NCBI RefSeq assembly: GCF_003260975.1
Contig: NZ_CP030041.1
Span: 1,907,001-1,971,000, forward strand
DNA length: 64,000 bases
Reading direction: 5' to 3'
DNA from: Echinicola strongylocentroti
Lineage (GTDB): Bacteria; Bacteroidota; Bacteroidia; Cytophagales; Cyclobacteriaceae
Shown here: piece by piece, positions 27,252-36,228 of the stretch
How positions within the stretch are numbered: position 1 is the first letter of the stretch
How the letters are laid out: each line of letters begins with the position of its first letter
Made by a program: the position numbers and the translations under genes
The notes under the pieces: model-generated
What the model was told of the DNA's origin: nothing
The model's input: the letters and a program-made list of their open reading frames with translations, nothing else
Databases searched by the model: none

Positions 27252-28075
27252 TTTTTGTCATTTTTCATTATATCCAACTTATAACTCACCAAGTCGGTCA
27301 CTTCTTTGGTGGCTTTTGGGAAGACTTTTCGGAGGTCGATTTCCTCATTTTTAAGGAGCAATTCTTGCAAAGTCTTCATGAATATATTTTTGATTTCTGT
27401 AGCCAAGTTGACTTTGCAGATACCTCGGCTGATTGCTTCTCGCAACTGCTCTTCAGGAACTCCTGAGCTGCCATGGAGCACCAAGGTCGCAGGAGTCACA
27501 GCAGCTATTTCACTTAACAAATCAAACTGCAATTTAGGCTCTTGTTTATAAAACCCATGTGCCGTACCAATGGAAATTGCCAATGCATCTACTTGAGTCT
27601 CCTCCACGAAAGTCTTGGCCTCCTCGGCTGTGGTGAATCCCTGATGCTCGTGGGACTGTCCCAGCTTGGCCACATAGCCCAATTCAGCCTCCACGTTTGC
27701 CCCATATTTGTGTGCTCTTTTTACCACTTCTTGGGTGATCTTTACGTTTTCTTCAAAAGGCAGCTCACTCCCATCGATCATCACGGAGTCAAATCCAGCG
27801 TCCAAGCACGCCTGTGCCAAATCCACGCTTCCTCCATGATCCAGGTGGATCCAGCCTTCCACGCCATATTCCTCCAATGCTGCACGCCCCATGGACACTG
27901 CGGTATGGAGCCCCATATAGTCGATCGAGCTTTGGGTCAATTGCAAAATGACGGGCTCATTCAAGGCTGATGCCGCATTCAACACCCCTTGAAGGGTTTC
28001 TAAGTTATAGAAATTGGTGGCCAGCAGTCCACGCTTCTGTTCGGTAAGTTCCTGTAATTTTTGCTTTAACTTCAT
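27248..28075 (-). CDS. Class II tagatose/fructose-bisphosphate aldolase (GatY/KbaY-like)
   Basis: A zinc-dependent aldolase of 275 aa. Ligand motifs in order are WIHLDHGGSVDLAQACLDAG (His in HLDHG), VEAELGYVAKLG (Glu), AISIGTAHGFY (His) and LVLHGSSGVPEEQLREAI (His), with KVNLATEIK at the C-terminal phosphate-binding loop. Size and motif spacing fit the GatY/KbaY/FbaA group. In this operon, next to AgaS and a tagatose-6-P kinase-like protein, the likely substrate is tagatose-1,6-bisphosphate, giving DHAP and glyceraldehyde-3-P. The gene starts 8 bp after the upstream PfkB kinase and overlaps the downstream amidohydrolase by four bases. Confidence 0.88.
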   Translation of the reverse strand: MKLKQKLQELTEQKRGLLATNFYNLETLQGVLNAASALNEPVILQLTQSSIDYMGLHTAVSMGRAALEEYGVEGWIHLDHGGSVDLAQACLDAGFDSVMIDGSELPFEENVKITQEVVKRAHKYGANVEAELGYVAKLGQSHEHQGFTTAEEAKTFVEETQVDALAISIGTAHGFYKQEPKLQFDLLSEIAAVTPATLVLHGSSGVPEEQLREAISRGICKVNLATEIKNIFMKTLQELLLKNEEIDLRKVFPKATKEVTDLVSYKLDIMKNDKK

Positions 28076-28083
28076 GACTATGA

Positions 28084-29028
28084 TTAGATTTCTTGATCAA
28101 ATTGGGACTTGGCCCGTTGTTTTACAGCATCCAGTGAGACAAAAGCTCCTGTACCACCTGCTGCCGTTGTATTAAGCGCCCCTGTGAGATTGGCAAAGCG
28201 AAGGCATGCTTCCCAATCGGCCCCTTGGAGATATTTACAAATAAACCCTGCATTAAAGCTGTCTCCCGCACCAATGGCATCCACAAACCGGTCGTTCACA
28301 AAGGCCTTCACCTCCGTGACATGACCTTTTTCGTACACCAGACCACCTTTCATGCCCATTTTCAAGGCCACTGTATTGACATAAGGTGTTACCTCTTCAA
28401 GGGCTTCTTCTACCGATTCTTTTCCGGTTAGGGACAATAATTCAGCTTCGTTTGGCAGGAAGATATCCACATAAGGGAGGCACTTTTTATAGTCAAAACC
28501 CCAGTGGTCATCAGGGTCCACCTGCAAGTCCAGCGAGGTAGTCATCCCTGACTGTTTTGCTCGCTGAAAAATGGCGGTAATATCTTCTTGGATTCCTTTC
28601 TGGAGAAAATAATTGGAAAGATGAAAATGTTTGAATTCTCCTGCTTTTTCCCAAGGAATATCATTTATGGTCAATGCTTCCATTGCCCCACAATAGGTGA
28701 CATTTGCACGGTCCTGATCATAATTCATGACCACTGTAAGGCCGGTCTTTAACTCATCAGAAGAGGAGATATAGGAAGTATCCACCTGCTTTTTGTCCAA
28801 CGTCTCCCGCACCATCTCTCCAAAATCATCCTTCCCTACCTTGCCACAAAAAGCCGTCTCCACTCCCAATGTGGCAATATTTGAAGCAAAAATTGCCGAT
28901 GAACTCCCCAACACCACATCCATCTTTTGGGCCACCTTTTCGCTGCCCATTTCAGGAAATCCTTGAATTTGGTTTAGAATCAAATCAATATTCAACTCAC
29001 CGACAACTAGCAAATCCCTTTTATGCAT
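28084..29028 (-). CDS. PfkB-family sugar kinase
   Basis: A 314-aa ribokinase-fold kinase. The N-terminus DLLVVGELNIDLILNQIQGF and the variable first signature DVVLGSSSAIFASNIATLG (lacking the GGKG of hexose-phosphate kinases) suggest a free-sugar kinase. The C-terminal signature VDAIGAGDSFNAGFICK contains the anion hole and catalytic Asp (GAGD). The gene overlaps the LacC-like gene by 8 bp and precedes the aldolase by 8 bp. As two PfkB proteins are in one operon and the other looks like a tagatose-6-P kinase, this one is the better candidate for phosphorylating GalNAc itself. That substrate is inferred from context. Confidence 0.82.
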   Translation of the reverse strand: MHKRDLLVVGELNIDLILNQIQGFPEMGSEKVAQKMDVVLGSSSAIFASNIATLGVETAFCGKVGKDDFGEMVRETLDKKQVDTSYISSSDELKTGLTVVMNYDQDRANVTYCGAMEALTINDIPWEKAGEFKHFHLSNYFLQKGIQEDITAIFQRAKQSGMTTSLDLQVDPDDHWGFDYKKCLPYVDIFLPNEAELLSLTGKESVEEALEEVTPYVNTVALKMGMKGGLVYEKGHVTEVKAFVNDRFVDAIGAGDSFNAGFICKYLQGADWEACLRFANLTGALNTTAAGGTGAFVSLDAVKQRAKSQFDQEI

Positions 29029-29944
29029 AAGTCAATTCTTTAGTAATTATCTGAGGGAGCAATCGCTCCACATCGGCTTTATAAATCATCCCTAGATCTT
29101 CTCTAAGGCAATTGGCAGCACCAAAAGCAGCACCATATCTTGCGATTTCCTCTACTGACAGTCCCTTGCTGACTCCCAAGGCCACTCCTGCAGTCAGGCA
29201 ATCACCGCATCCTACAGTACTGATCACTTTGTCTACTGTAACATTGGCGTGGATCAATTTACCCAGATAACTGAGAAACAACCCTTCTTTGCCCTTTGTC
29301 AATGCGATCAAGTCCACTTTTTCATGCAGCTTCCGCATGGCGGCATGTACATCTGAAGTACCACAAAACTGCAATGCTTCGTGCTCATTGAGGTGAAGCC
29401 CAAACACTCCCTCCTCGATCGCATGGCCCAGCTGCTCTCCACTACAATCCAACATGACCTTTTTCCCATTGGAGTTCGCTAGAGAGATAAGTTTTCTATA
29501 TGCTGTGGCTTCGGATCCTTTTGGCCAAGACCCCGACATCACAACCATGCTTGCTTGACCCAGTTCTTGCATGAAGATGGACGTCAAGTCATCAAAATGC
29601 TCCGCAGTCATTTCCGGACCTGGCTCCATCATTTCCGTATTATGTAGAGAAGGATTGTCCGAAAGGAACGTATAACATTTCCTGTTTTCTCCCGGAAGTT
29701 TGGGGCCGACAGTGGACAGTCCTTTTTCCTCGCAGGCCGCCTTTATCCATTTTCCTGAATGCCCTGCCCAAGCGGCCAACAATCTGGAGGCATCACCCCA
29801 TTCCTTGATTGCCATCGCCACATGCACGCCTTTCCCTCCTGGAAACTCGCGCTGCCACGAAACCCTGTTCGCTTGGCCAAACTTAAAATCTGGGAGCTGG
29901 GCATATGTATCGATCGAAGGGTTGGGACAGACAGATAGGATCAT
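29021..29944 (-). CDS. Tagatose-6-phosphate kinase-like (LacC/FruK) PfkB protein
   Basis: About 307 aa from the ATG at 29944 (MILSVCPNPSIDTYAQLPDF); the longer frame to 30001 would overlap agaS and lacks family similarity. The start CPNPSIDTYA and FPGGKGVHVAMAIKEWG are typical of the 1-phosphofructokinase/LacC branch, although the usual Asn after GGKG.. is His here. The active-site loop reads VISTVGCGDCLTAGVALG, with GCGD replacing the common GAGD. It starts 1 bp after the agaS stop, indicating tight coupling. In context it should convert tagatose-6-P to tagatose-1,6-bisphosphate for the downstream aldolase. Confidence 0.85.
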   Translation of the reverse strand: MILSVCPNPSIDTYAQLPDFKFGQANRVSWQREFPGGKGVHVAMAIKEWGDASRLLAAWAGHSGKWIKAACEEKGLSTVGPKLPGENRKCYTFLSDNPSLHNTEMMEPGPEMTAEHFDDLTSIFMQELGQASMVVMSGSWPKGSEATAYRKLISLANSNGKKVMLDCSGEQLGHAIEEGVFGLHLNEHEALQFCGTSDVHAAMRKLHEKVDLIALTKGKEGLFLSYLGKLIHANVTVDKVISTVGCGDCLTAGVALGVSKGLSVEEIARYGAAFGAANCLREDLGMIYKADVERLLPQIITKELTYA

Positions 29945-29945
29945 T

Positions 29946-31121
29946 TTATTTTTCTTTGTTATAAATAACCACTCCTTGCACCACTCTGCTGATGGCTCCA
30001 CTTACAGAAGGATTGTCCGGTTTAAGCCCCAATTGTAGGCATTTGTAAAAGCCCAATAGTTGCCCCATCATCGTAGCAGGAAGCACATTAAAAACGGCCA
30101 CCTCTCCCTTTCCTACAGCGGGAACATCCATGACCGAATGATACCCCTCCGTTTGCTCTGCAGCAAAGCTAATGGTTTTTATACCTCTCTTATCTTGACC
30201 AATGCTCGTCGCCAAATCCGTTTCGTAACGGACCACATGAGGATCTTTGGAGAATAAGTAAACAACAATAGCATCTTCATTGGCTACTGCACGAGGGCCA
30301 TGCCTAAAGCCCAGAAAAGAATCGTGCTTGCATACTACCTGTCCATCGGTCAACTCCTGCAATTTCAGGTGACATTCCCGCGCAATTCCCAACATAGGAC
30401 CTGAGCCCAAGAAAATCACCCTTTCAAAATCCAGTTTTGCCAACTCTTCAAACTCCTCAAGCTTTGAGGTCAGGATATTTGTGGCCGTCTGGACAGCATC
30501 ATCAAAATCCGCCTTCAGTTCCTCCAACTGGTCGATACCGGCTACCAATAAAACCGCCAGCAACATGGAAGTAAAACTTCCCGTCATGGCAAGGCTATTA
30601 TCATTTGCGCTTTCAGGCAATACCAACGCATAGCAATTCCCCTCGCAATCATTGGCATAAGCGGCTAGTTGCCCATCAGGGTTACAAGTGATGATCAAGT
30701 GATAAATCTCACCACAGTACTCATCAGCCAGCTTAACGGTCTCTACACTTTCTGGGCTATTTCCAGAACGGGCAAAAGACACCAACACCGTTGGCGCATC
30801 TTCAAGAAAAAACAACGCTGGATGGGTTACCAGGTCAGTTGTGGCAATTGCCTGAGTGTGAACACCGGTAAATTGCTGCACCACTCCCTGGGCAGACTCG
30901 CCTATAAAAGCAGAAGACCCAGCTCCTGTAAGAATAAGCCTAGCATTCTTTTTTGCTAAAATCGGAGCCAAAAAAGTCTGGATGTCGGTCTTTTCACTTT
31001 CAATTTGCGCAAACACTTGTCGCCATAGTTCGGGTTGTCCCGCGATCTCCTTGGCTGTGTGGAATGCACCCACCTCTTCGGCTTTGTCTCCATCCAAGGT
31101 CAAATAAGTCGTTTGTATCAT
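29946..31121 (-). CDS. agaS: AgaS-type SIS sugar isomerase/deaminase
   Basis: A 391-aa protein with two SIS domains in the AgaS layout. The first holds RLILTGAGSSAFIGESAQG and TVLVSFARSGNSPESVET, the second VIFLGSGPMLGIARECHL and DSFLGFRHGPRAVAN. AgaS isomerises and deaminates galactosamine-6-P to tagatose-6-P in GalNAc and galactosamine catabolism. It is the first gene of the six-gene minus-strand operon, whose downstream genes supply the kinase and aldolase that use its product. A perfect inverted repeat about 75-100 bp upstream may be an operator. Confidence 0.9.
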   Translation of the reverse strand: MIQTTYLTLDGDKAEEVGAFHTAKEIAGQPELWRQVFAQIESEKTDIQTFLAPILAKKNARLILTGAGSSAFIGESAQGVVQQFTGVHTQAIATTDLVTHPALFFLEDAPTVLVSFARSGNSPESVETVKLADEYCGEIYHLIITCNPDGQLAAYANDCEGNCYALVLPESANDNSLAMTGSFTSMLLAVLLVAGIDQLEELKADFDDAVQTATNILTSKLEEFEELAKLDFERVIFLGSGPMLGIARECHLKLQELTDGQVVCKHDSFLGFRHGPRAVANEDAIVVYLFSKDPHVVRYETDLATSIGQDKRGIKTISFAAEQTEGYHSVMDVPAVGKGEVAVFNVLPATMMGQLLGFYKCLQLGLKPDNPSVSGAISRVVQGVVIYNKEK

Positions 31122-31191
31122 ATCTTATAGTAAAATAGTCCTTTTCATCTTGTATTTGAAACCATCCCACCCAAAACAAGGCGTAATCAAC

Positions 31192-31224
31192 TTTCGTTTC
31201 ACATACACATCAAATTAAACGAAA
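31192..31224. promoter_or_regulatory. Possible operator upstream of agaS
   Basis: TTTCGTTT (31192-31199) and AAACGAAA (31217-31224) form a perfect 8-bp inverted repeat with a 17-bp spacer, 71 bp upstream of the agaS ATG. No regulator gene is adjacent, so the binding protein is unknown. Confidence 0.35.
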
Positions 31225-31299
31225 TAAAATGAAACAAAAAAACTTCAATTTATTTTTATTCAATAAAATACAGGATCTGATTATTCTATTCGAAAATTC

Positions 31300-31660
31300 C
31301 ACACCCTGCCTTGCATAAACGAAAAATAAACCAATCATATTCCCCTCAGTACAAATTTAACATATACTAACTTCCTCCTAACAATAGCTTAACACTACTC
31401 CAGTGAACCTATAGCTACTACATCTCAACATCAACATCCGCCCTTAAACCTTCATATTCTTTCGACATCTCCTACACCCTTGATCATGGAGCCAATATTT
31501 TTTAATCAACTTAGGCCTGATTAACCTGAGTTCGCCTCATAGAATAGCACGAAAATATCATTACAGGCTTTCCTAAAGCAGGCTAGCCCACTTTGGGACA
31601 GGTCGTGCGCAGAAAAAGGGCACGGCAGTCCCGTCATACAGTGACTGCCCCGAGTCAAAT
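31300..31660. other. Gene-free stretch upstream of the GalNAc operon
   Basis: No credible reading frame. A small hairpin, GGCAGTC...GACTGCC, lies at about 31625-31650. The stretch leads into the dispersed repeat copy at 31662. Confidence 0.4.
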
Positions 31661-31661
31661 A

Positions 31662-31760
31662 AACCCGGAATATGCATTAGCCTATCTGTTGCGACCTTAA
31701 ACTGCTTCAAAATCAGCCGTTTCACTTTAGTTTTCGGCATAACCGTAGCGGTGCTACGCT
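31662..31760 (+). repeat. Dispersed repeat, copy 1
   Basis: This contains AACCCGGAATATGCATTAGC followed by CTATCT (31662-31687), AAAATCAGCCGTTTCACTTT, and the perfect palindrome CGTAGCGGTGCTACG (31744-31758). The same blocks in the same order occur in inverted orientation at 36111-36228, so this is a dispersed intergenic repeat and not a gene. Confidence 0.75.
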
Positions 31761-31822
31761 AATGCCTCCAAACTAACTGATTTTCTTGCAATTTCAGCTC
31801 TCACTACGATTCCTAACGCATA

Positions 31823-32639
31823 ATCCGGGATCAATGCCGTTTAGTAAAGGGGGTTTCCTTCTTTTCATATACCTAAAAGTCCTTTTTTTGATTGACTTTG
31901 GCTGGGGAAACCTGATCATCTTGGTGGATTTTATCCTTTTCCTTTTTTCCATTGATGAAAAAAGAAAGAAAAAAATCTAGGCCGGTGGTATGCCTTTTAA
32001 AATGGAACATGGATTTACCCTGCGACCGAGATCCGTCACCCATTTTAATTTCCACCCGATGGCTACGACCTAAAAGTGAGTGGGTCTCGCTGTTCCACGA
32101 CGCGAGCCAACTCCCTTTCTTAACGGCCTCCACCATCGGCTGGAAAACAGGCTTACCAAGGACCGTAATAAGGAAGCGATACCTTTTTTGGCTCAGGGGG
32201 GCTTATAGTTCTCGCTCAACTTGGTTACTTAAGAAAATATACCACTACATGGAATAATGATGATAATTTATCCATAAGAAACTTATTAATCGGATCCGCC
32301 TTGCAGGTATTGGGCGTTAAGAAATTAAAAAGCGGGTGGGCAAAAAGGCAGGCTTGTTTGACGAAATGCTGCCCAAAAAGAATGTTGGCAGCTCAAGAAG
32401 GTTTACCTGGCTTTAGATAGGCCTGCTTGGCTTTAGACAGGAGGAGTTTGCCTGCATGAGGGAAGGTTTTAATTTTAGGCCAATAGATGCACAGCGGCGG
32501 TTTTTTTTGGTTACTTTTTTGACCTGAAGCAAAAAAGTAACAAAGGTAAAGGGATGAAAACCATCTTGGAATTTAGCAGAAAAATAATAGAACCAATATT
32601 TCCAAATACACACTAACTAAACGGCATTGATTCCGGGAT
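31823..32639. mobile_element. 817-bp non-coding element bounded by inverted repeats
   Basis: The left end carries ATCAATGCCGTTTAGT (31830-31845) and the right end its exact complement ACTAAACGGCATTGAT (32616-32631), with imperfect matching extending outward through ATCCGGG-like bases. Between them no complete gene is found. There are A/T-run hairpins, CTTTTTTC..GAAAAAAG at about 31939-31961 and GTTACTTTTTTG (32510-32521) with CAAAAAAGTAAC (32530-32541). The structure suits a MITE-like or otherwise non-autonomous repeat. No transposase is present and target duplications were not recognised, so mobility is not shown. Confidence 0.5.
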
Positions 32640-32672
32640 AAAAAAACCGGGGAAATCATCATCTCCCCGGTT
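32640..32672 (-). terminator. Terminator of the M42 peptidase gene
   Basis: AACCGGGGA (32645-32653) pairs with TCCCCGGTT (32664-32672), with a seven-T run on the minus strand (A at 32640-32646). It lies about 80 bp beyond the peptidase stop and abuts the 817-bp element. Confidence 0.75.
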
Positions 32673-32754
32673 GAGTATCACCGCTCGCATCGTGTAGAAA
32701 AACTAACAGTTGCTTCCTAAACCATGGCTTCGCTTTTTGGTCTGGCACTTGAAG

Positions 32755-33822
32755 CTATTCGATATACTTAAAGTTATAATCCGGATCAAGGTCCTCCAAA
32801 AAGCCAGTAATCAGGTCAATCACACTATCAATGTCTTTTTTACTTGCAGTTTCTACAGTCGTGTGCATGTATTTTAAAGGCAGCGAAATCAGTGCAGATG
32901 GTACCCCGTCATTAGAATAAGCAAAAGCGTCCGTGTCAGTCCCCGTACCTCTAGAGGCTGCGGCCCGTTGAAAAGGAAGCTTTCTTTGCTGGGCAGAATG
33001 TATGATCAAGTCCAATAACTTTTTGTGCACTGAAGCACCATAAGTGAGCACGGGTCCTTCTCCGGCAACCTGCTCTCCACTGTTGATTTTACTGTACATA
33101 GGTGCAGTGGTGTCGTGACAGACATCCGTAATTACAGCCACATTGGGCTTTATCTTCGCTGCAATCATCTGAGCCCCACGTAAACCAATCTCTTCTTGGA
33201 CAGCATTGACTACATATAGGCCAAAAGGAAGCTTTTTGCCAGCATCATGCAGTTTCTTCAGCACTTGGGCAATCATGTATCCCCCTACCCTATTGTCCAA
33301 AGCTCTGCCAGCATAAAATTTGCCATTCAGGTCCAACAGTTCATCTTTGAATGTAACCACGCAACCAACATGAATCCCCATTTTTTCTAATTCCTCCTTC
33401 GACCGAGCCCCTACGTCGATAAAGATATTTTCGAGGGAAGGTTTGTCCTCCTTGTCTCCTTTCCTTACATGGATCGCGGGCCATCCGAAAACTCCTGGAA
33501 TGATTTTTTCATCAGTATGGATATTCACCCGCATCGATGGGGCGATCATATGATCAGAGCCCCCGTTTCGACGTACATAGATATAGCCTTCCGGCGTAAT
33601 GTAGTTTACAAACCAGCTGATCTCATCAGCATGTGCTTCGATAACCACCTTAAATGGGGCATCAGGATTGAGCACTCCCACAGCAGTCCCATAACTATCT
33701 GTAAAATACTGGTCCACGTAGGGCTTGATATAATCCAACCATATCTGCTGACCAGACGCCTCAAAGCCCGTCGGCGATGCATTATTAAGGTATTTGTAAA
33801 GAAACTTCTCGTTTTCTTGCAT
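32755..33822 (-). CDS. M42-family metallo-aminopeptidase
   Basis: A 355-aa cytoplasmic aminopeptidase of the M42 (FrvX/glutamyl aminopeptidase/CelM) family, which forms tetrahedral dodecamers that trim peptides. The metal ligands and catalytic residues are visible in order: VIEAHADEISWFVNY (His, Asp), GRALDNRVGGYM (bridging Asp), NAVQEEIGLRGA (catalytic Glu pair), AVITDVCHDT (Asp) and the C-terminal GTDTDAFAYSNDGVPSAL followed by KYMHTTVETA (His). Length fits the family. Monocistronic; its 3' terminator is at 32640-32672. Confidence 0.92.
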   Translation of the reverse strand: MQENEKFLYKYLNNASPTGFEASGQQIWLDYIKPYVDQYFTDSYGTAVGVLNPDAPFKVVIEAHADEISWFVNYITPEGYIYVRRNGGSDHMIAPSMRVNIHTDEKIIPGVFGWPAIHVRKGDKEDKPSLENIFIDVGARSKEELEKMGIHVGCVVTFKDELLDLNGKFYAGRALDNRVGGYMIAQVLKKLHDAGKKLPFGLYVVNAVQEEIGLRGAQMIAAKIKPNVAVITDVCHDTTAPMYSKINSGEQVAGEGPVLTYGASVHKKLLDLIIHSAQQRKLPFQRAAASRGTGTDTDAFAYSNDGVPSALISLPLKYMHTTVETASKKDIDSVIDLITGFLEDLDPDYNFKYIE

Positions 33823-34166
33823 GAATTAGTTATTTAGTTATTAAGCTAGTAGGTTATTAGTTAGTACTCCTAATCCTACCTATCTGTTTTATTTTGATAG
33901 CTTGTTTTGGCTTTTGAAAGATAAGATATTAAGTATATCCGCAATGACACCAGTAGTAAATAAATAGCTTATCACAGAAACCACGGAAATCGCAGAAAAG
34001 CCTTATTTCATTCTGGATGTTCTGTGCGTTCCGTGAGCAATAAAATCTACTAGCAAGAACGCGAATAATCAAACAAGATATATCCATTCCACAACCTAAG
34101 ACGATGATTATACAATAACGCATCCTCCACAACAACTCAACAACAAAGCTTTCTTATTAACCTAAT
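33823..34166. other. Intergenic region with a dispersed repeat
   Basis: No gene is visible. TTAGTTATT direct repeats lie at 33826-33862, followed by A/T-rich DNA and the dispersed repeat at 33972-34057. Confidence 0.5.
33972..34057 (+). repeat. ~85-bp dispersed repeat, copy 1
   Basis: TCACAGAAACCACGGAAATC, then CAGAAAAG, TATTTCATTCTGG and AATAAAATCTACTAGCAAG. The same sequence blocks occur in opposite orientation at 54415-54492 with only scattered differences. Confidence 0.8.
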
Positions 34167-35750
34167 CTACAGAGGGATATTCCCGTGTTTCTTCCTTGGG
34201 AGGTTATCCACCTTGTTTTGAAGCATTTTGAAGCCTGAGATGAGTTTTTCCCTTGTTTGGGAAGGAAGGATCACTTCATCGATATATCCTCGGTGGGCGG
34301 CTTTGTAGGGATTGGCAAATTTCTTGGTGTACTGATCGATTTTCTCTTGCAGCTTTTCCTCAGGATCTTCTGCCTGGGCAATTTCCTTTTTGAAAATAAT
34401 TTCTGCTGCACCCTTTGCTCCCATTACCGCTATCTCTGCTGTGGGCCACGCAAAATTCAGGTCCGCACCAATGTGCTTGGAATTCATCACATCGTAGGCT
34501 CCTCCATAGGCTTTGCGGGTAATCACCGTTATTCTGGGCACAGTGGCCTCGGAAAAGGCATAAAGAAGCTTGGCACCGTTGGTAATGATGCCGTTCCATT
34601 CCTGATCTGTCCCAGGCAAAAAACCAGGCACATCCACCAAGACCAACAGGGGGATATTAAAACAATCACAAAACCGCACAAAGCGAGCTGCTTTTATAGA
34701 AGCGTCATTATCAAGTACACCCGCAAGTGACTGGGGTTGATTTCCCACCACACCAATACTTCTTCCAGCTATCCGAGCAAAGCCCACCACCATATTATCC
34801 GCAAAGTTTTTGTGCACCTCCAAGAAGGATTCCTCATCCACTATCCCACCCACCACCTTGCGCATGTCATAAGGGTGATTGGGGTTTTCCGGAACAACTT
34901 TATTTAGCACTTCCCTTGATTCATCCTCTAGCGATTCATACGGATAGGACGGAGCATCGTCCTCACAATTCTGGGGAATATAGCTAAGGATATCTTTTAT
35001 GGTCTTGAGACATTCCACTTCATTTTGACAAGCAAAGTGGGTGACCCCACTTTTGGTGCTATGTGTACTCGCCCCTCCCAATTCTTCTGAACTGACATGC
35101 TCTTGGGTGACGGTCTTAACGACATTAGGCCCTGTAACGAACATATAACTGGTTTCTTCCACCATTAGGATAAAATCCGTAATGGCTGGCGAATAGACTG
35201 CTCCTCCGGCACAAGGCCCCATAATGGCCGACAATTGAGGGACCACTCCTGAAGCCCTTGTATTACGGTAAAAAATATCCGCGTATCCCCCAAGGGAATT
35301 GACACCTTCTTGGATCCTCGCCCCCCCTGAGTCATTCAAGCCAATGACAGGGGCACCATTTTTCAGGGCCATGTCCAATATTTTGCAGATTTTTTCAGCG
35401 TGAGTTTCAGATAGCGAACCACCGAAGACAGTGAAATCCTGAGAATATACATACACCAGCCTGCCATTTACCTCTCCATACCCCGTGATCACGCCATCAC
35501 CAAGGTAATACTCCTTGTCCAAACCAAAGTCCTTGCAACGGTGCATTTTAAATTTATCGATCTCCTGAAAAGTACCTTCATCTATGAGCAAATGGATTCG
35601 CTCCCTTGCCGACAATTTACCTTTCTGGTGCTGTACGGCTATTCGGTCTTTTCCCCCTCCCTGCAAGGCCTCCTCATTCTTTTTCTTTAAAAGCTCCAGT
35701 TTCTCTTTGTTTCCTGGCAATGTATATACTCCTTTGGTCGAACTTTTCAT
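34167..35750 (-). CDS. Acyl-CoA carboxylase beta subunit (propionyl-CoA type)
   Basis: Carboxyltransferase subunit of a biotin-dependent acyl-CoA carboxylase, probably propionyl- or methylmalonyl-CoA. About 527 aa when started at the ATG at 35750 ([20 protein letters not shown]). The reading frame extends 29 codons further upstream without family similarity. Crotonase-fold signatures are [69 protein letters not shown] and [15 protein letters not shown], covering both acyl-CoA and biotin sites. No alpha (biotin carboxylase) or biotin-carrier gene is adjacent, so those subunits are encoded elsewhere. Confidence 0.92.
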   Translation of the reverse strand: MKSSTKGVYTLPGNKEKLELLKKKNEEALQGGGKDRIAVQHQKGKLSARERIHLLIDEGTFQEIDKFKMHRCKDFGLDKEYYLGDGVITGYGEVNGRLVYVYSQDFTVFGGSLSETHAEKICKILDMALKNGAPVIGLNDSGGARIQEGVNSLGGYADIFYRNTRASGVVPQLSAIMGPCAGGAVYSPAITDFILMVEETSYMFVTGPNVVKTVTQEHVSSEELGGASTHSTKSGVTHFACQNEVECLKTIKDILSYIPQNCEDDAPSYPYESLEDESREVLNKVVPENPNHPYDMRKVVGGIVDEESFLEVHKNFADNMVVGFARIAGRSIGVVGNQPQSLAGVLDNDASIKAARFVRFCDCFNIPLLVLVDVPGFLPGTDQEWNGIITNGAKLLYAFSEATVPRITVITRKAYGGAYDVMNSKHIGADLNFAWPTAEIAVMGAKGAAEIIFKKEIAQAEDPEEKLQEKIDQYTKKFANPYKAAHRGYIDEVILPSQTREKLISGFKMLQNKVDNLPRKKHGNIPL

Positions 35751-35871
35751 AAAATCACTGTCTTGGGTTCTGGATACAATATAACGAACTGTTTTTAAGG
35801 AGAGAAATATTTTAATAACAGCCCAGGGCAAACGCATTTAGTATTAATTTCGTGTAGGGCGGCTATCATCC

Positions 35872-35961
35872 GTGCCGCTGGCACTCCTTCTGAAGGCTGA
35901 TGAGTGCTTAAGCTCCTGCGGATGAATCCGCAGGTTACAAAATTTATCGTGCCGCTGGCAC
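35872..35961. repeat. REP-like palindrome cluster
   Basis: Four palindromes lie in 90 bp: GTGCCGCTGGCAC (35872-35884 and again 35949-35961), CCTTCTGAAGG (35886-35896) and CCTGCGGATGAATCCGCAGG (35915-35934). Such intergenic palindromes are typical of REP/BIME elements mobilised by RAYT (IS200-like) transposases; no such gene is in the window. Confidence 0.65.
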
Positions 35962-36110
35962 TTTGCCCCGATTTGTACATTGGAAACCGCAGTAGCTCTT
36001 ACCGAATGGCAGGATGGGCTGAAAGAATGATTACACAAAAGGGTAAGTTCCTTAGAAACGGCAGATATAAATTCAAATAGGAACTTTTTTTTAAATGCCT
36101 TTGCCCTGCC

Positions 36111-36228
36111 TAGCACCGCTACGGTGACAGCAAAAACTAAAGTAAAGCGGCTGATTTTGTCCACCGCGCAGATCAGGTCGCCATACTTGTGCGCCCTGGC
36201 GTAGATAGGCTAATGCATATTCCGGGTT
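36111..36228 (-). repeat. Dispersed repeat, copy 2 (inverted)
   Basis: Carries TAGCACCGCTACGGTGACAG at the left, CTAAAGTAAAGCGGCTGATTTT in the middle (given here as two adjoining blocks CTAAAGTAAAG and CGGCTGATTTT) and AGATAGGCTAATGCATATTC running into CGGGTT (36203-36228). This is the inverse of the copy at 31662-31760. Confidence 0.7.

Noticed and set aside
30002..31140. Transporter or regulator genes for the GalNAc operon
   Set aside because: None of the frames upstream of agaS or inside the operon has membrane segments or a DNA-binding domain.
31786..32257. Short plus- and minus-strand frames (64-101 codons) read as small proteins
   Set aside because: They lie inside the inverted-repeat element, share no domain, and have homopolymer-rich composition.
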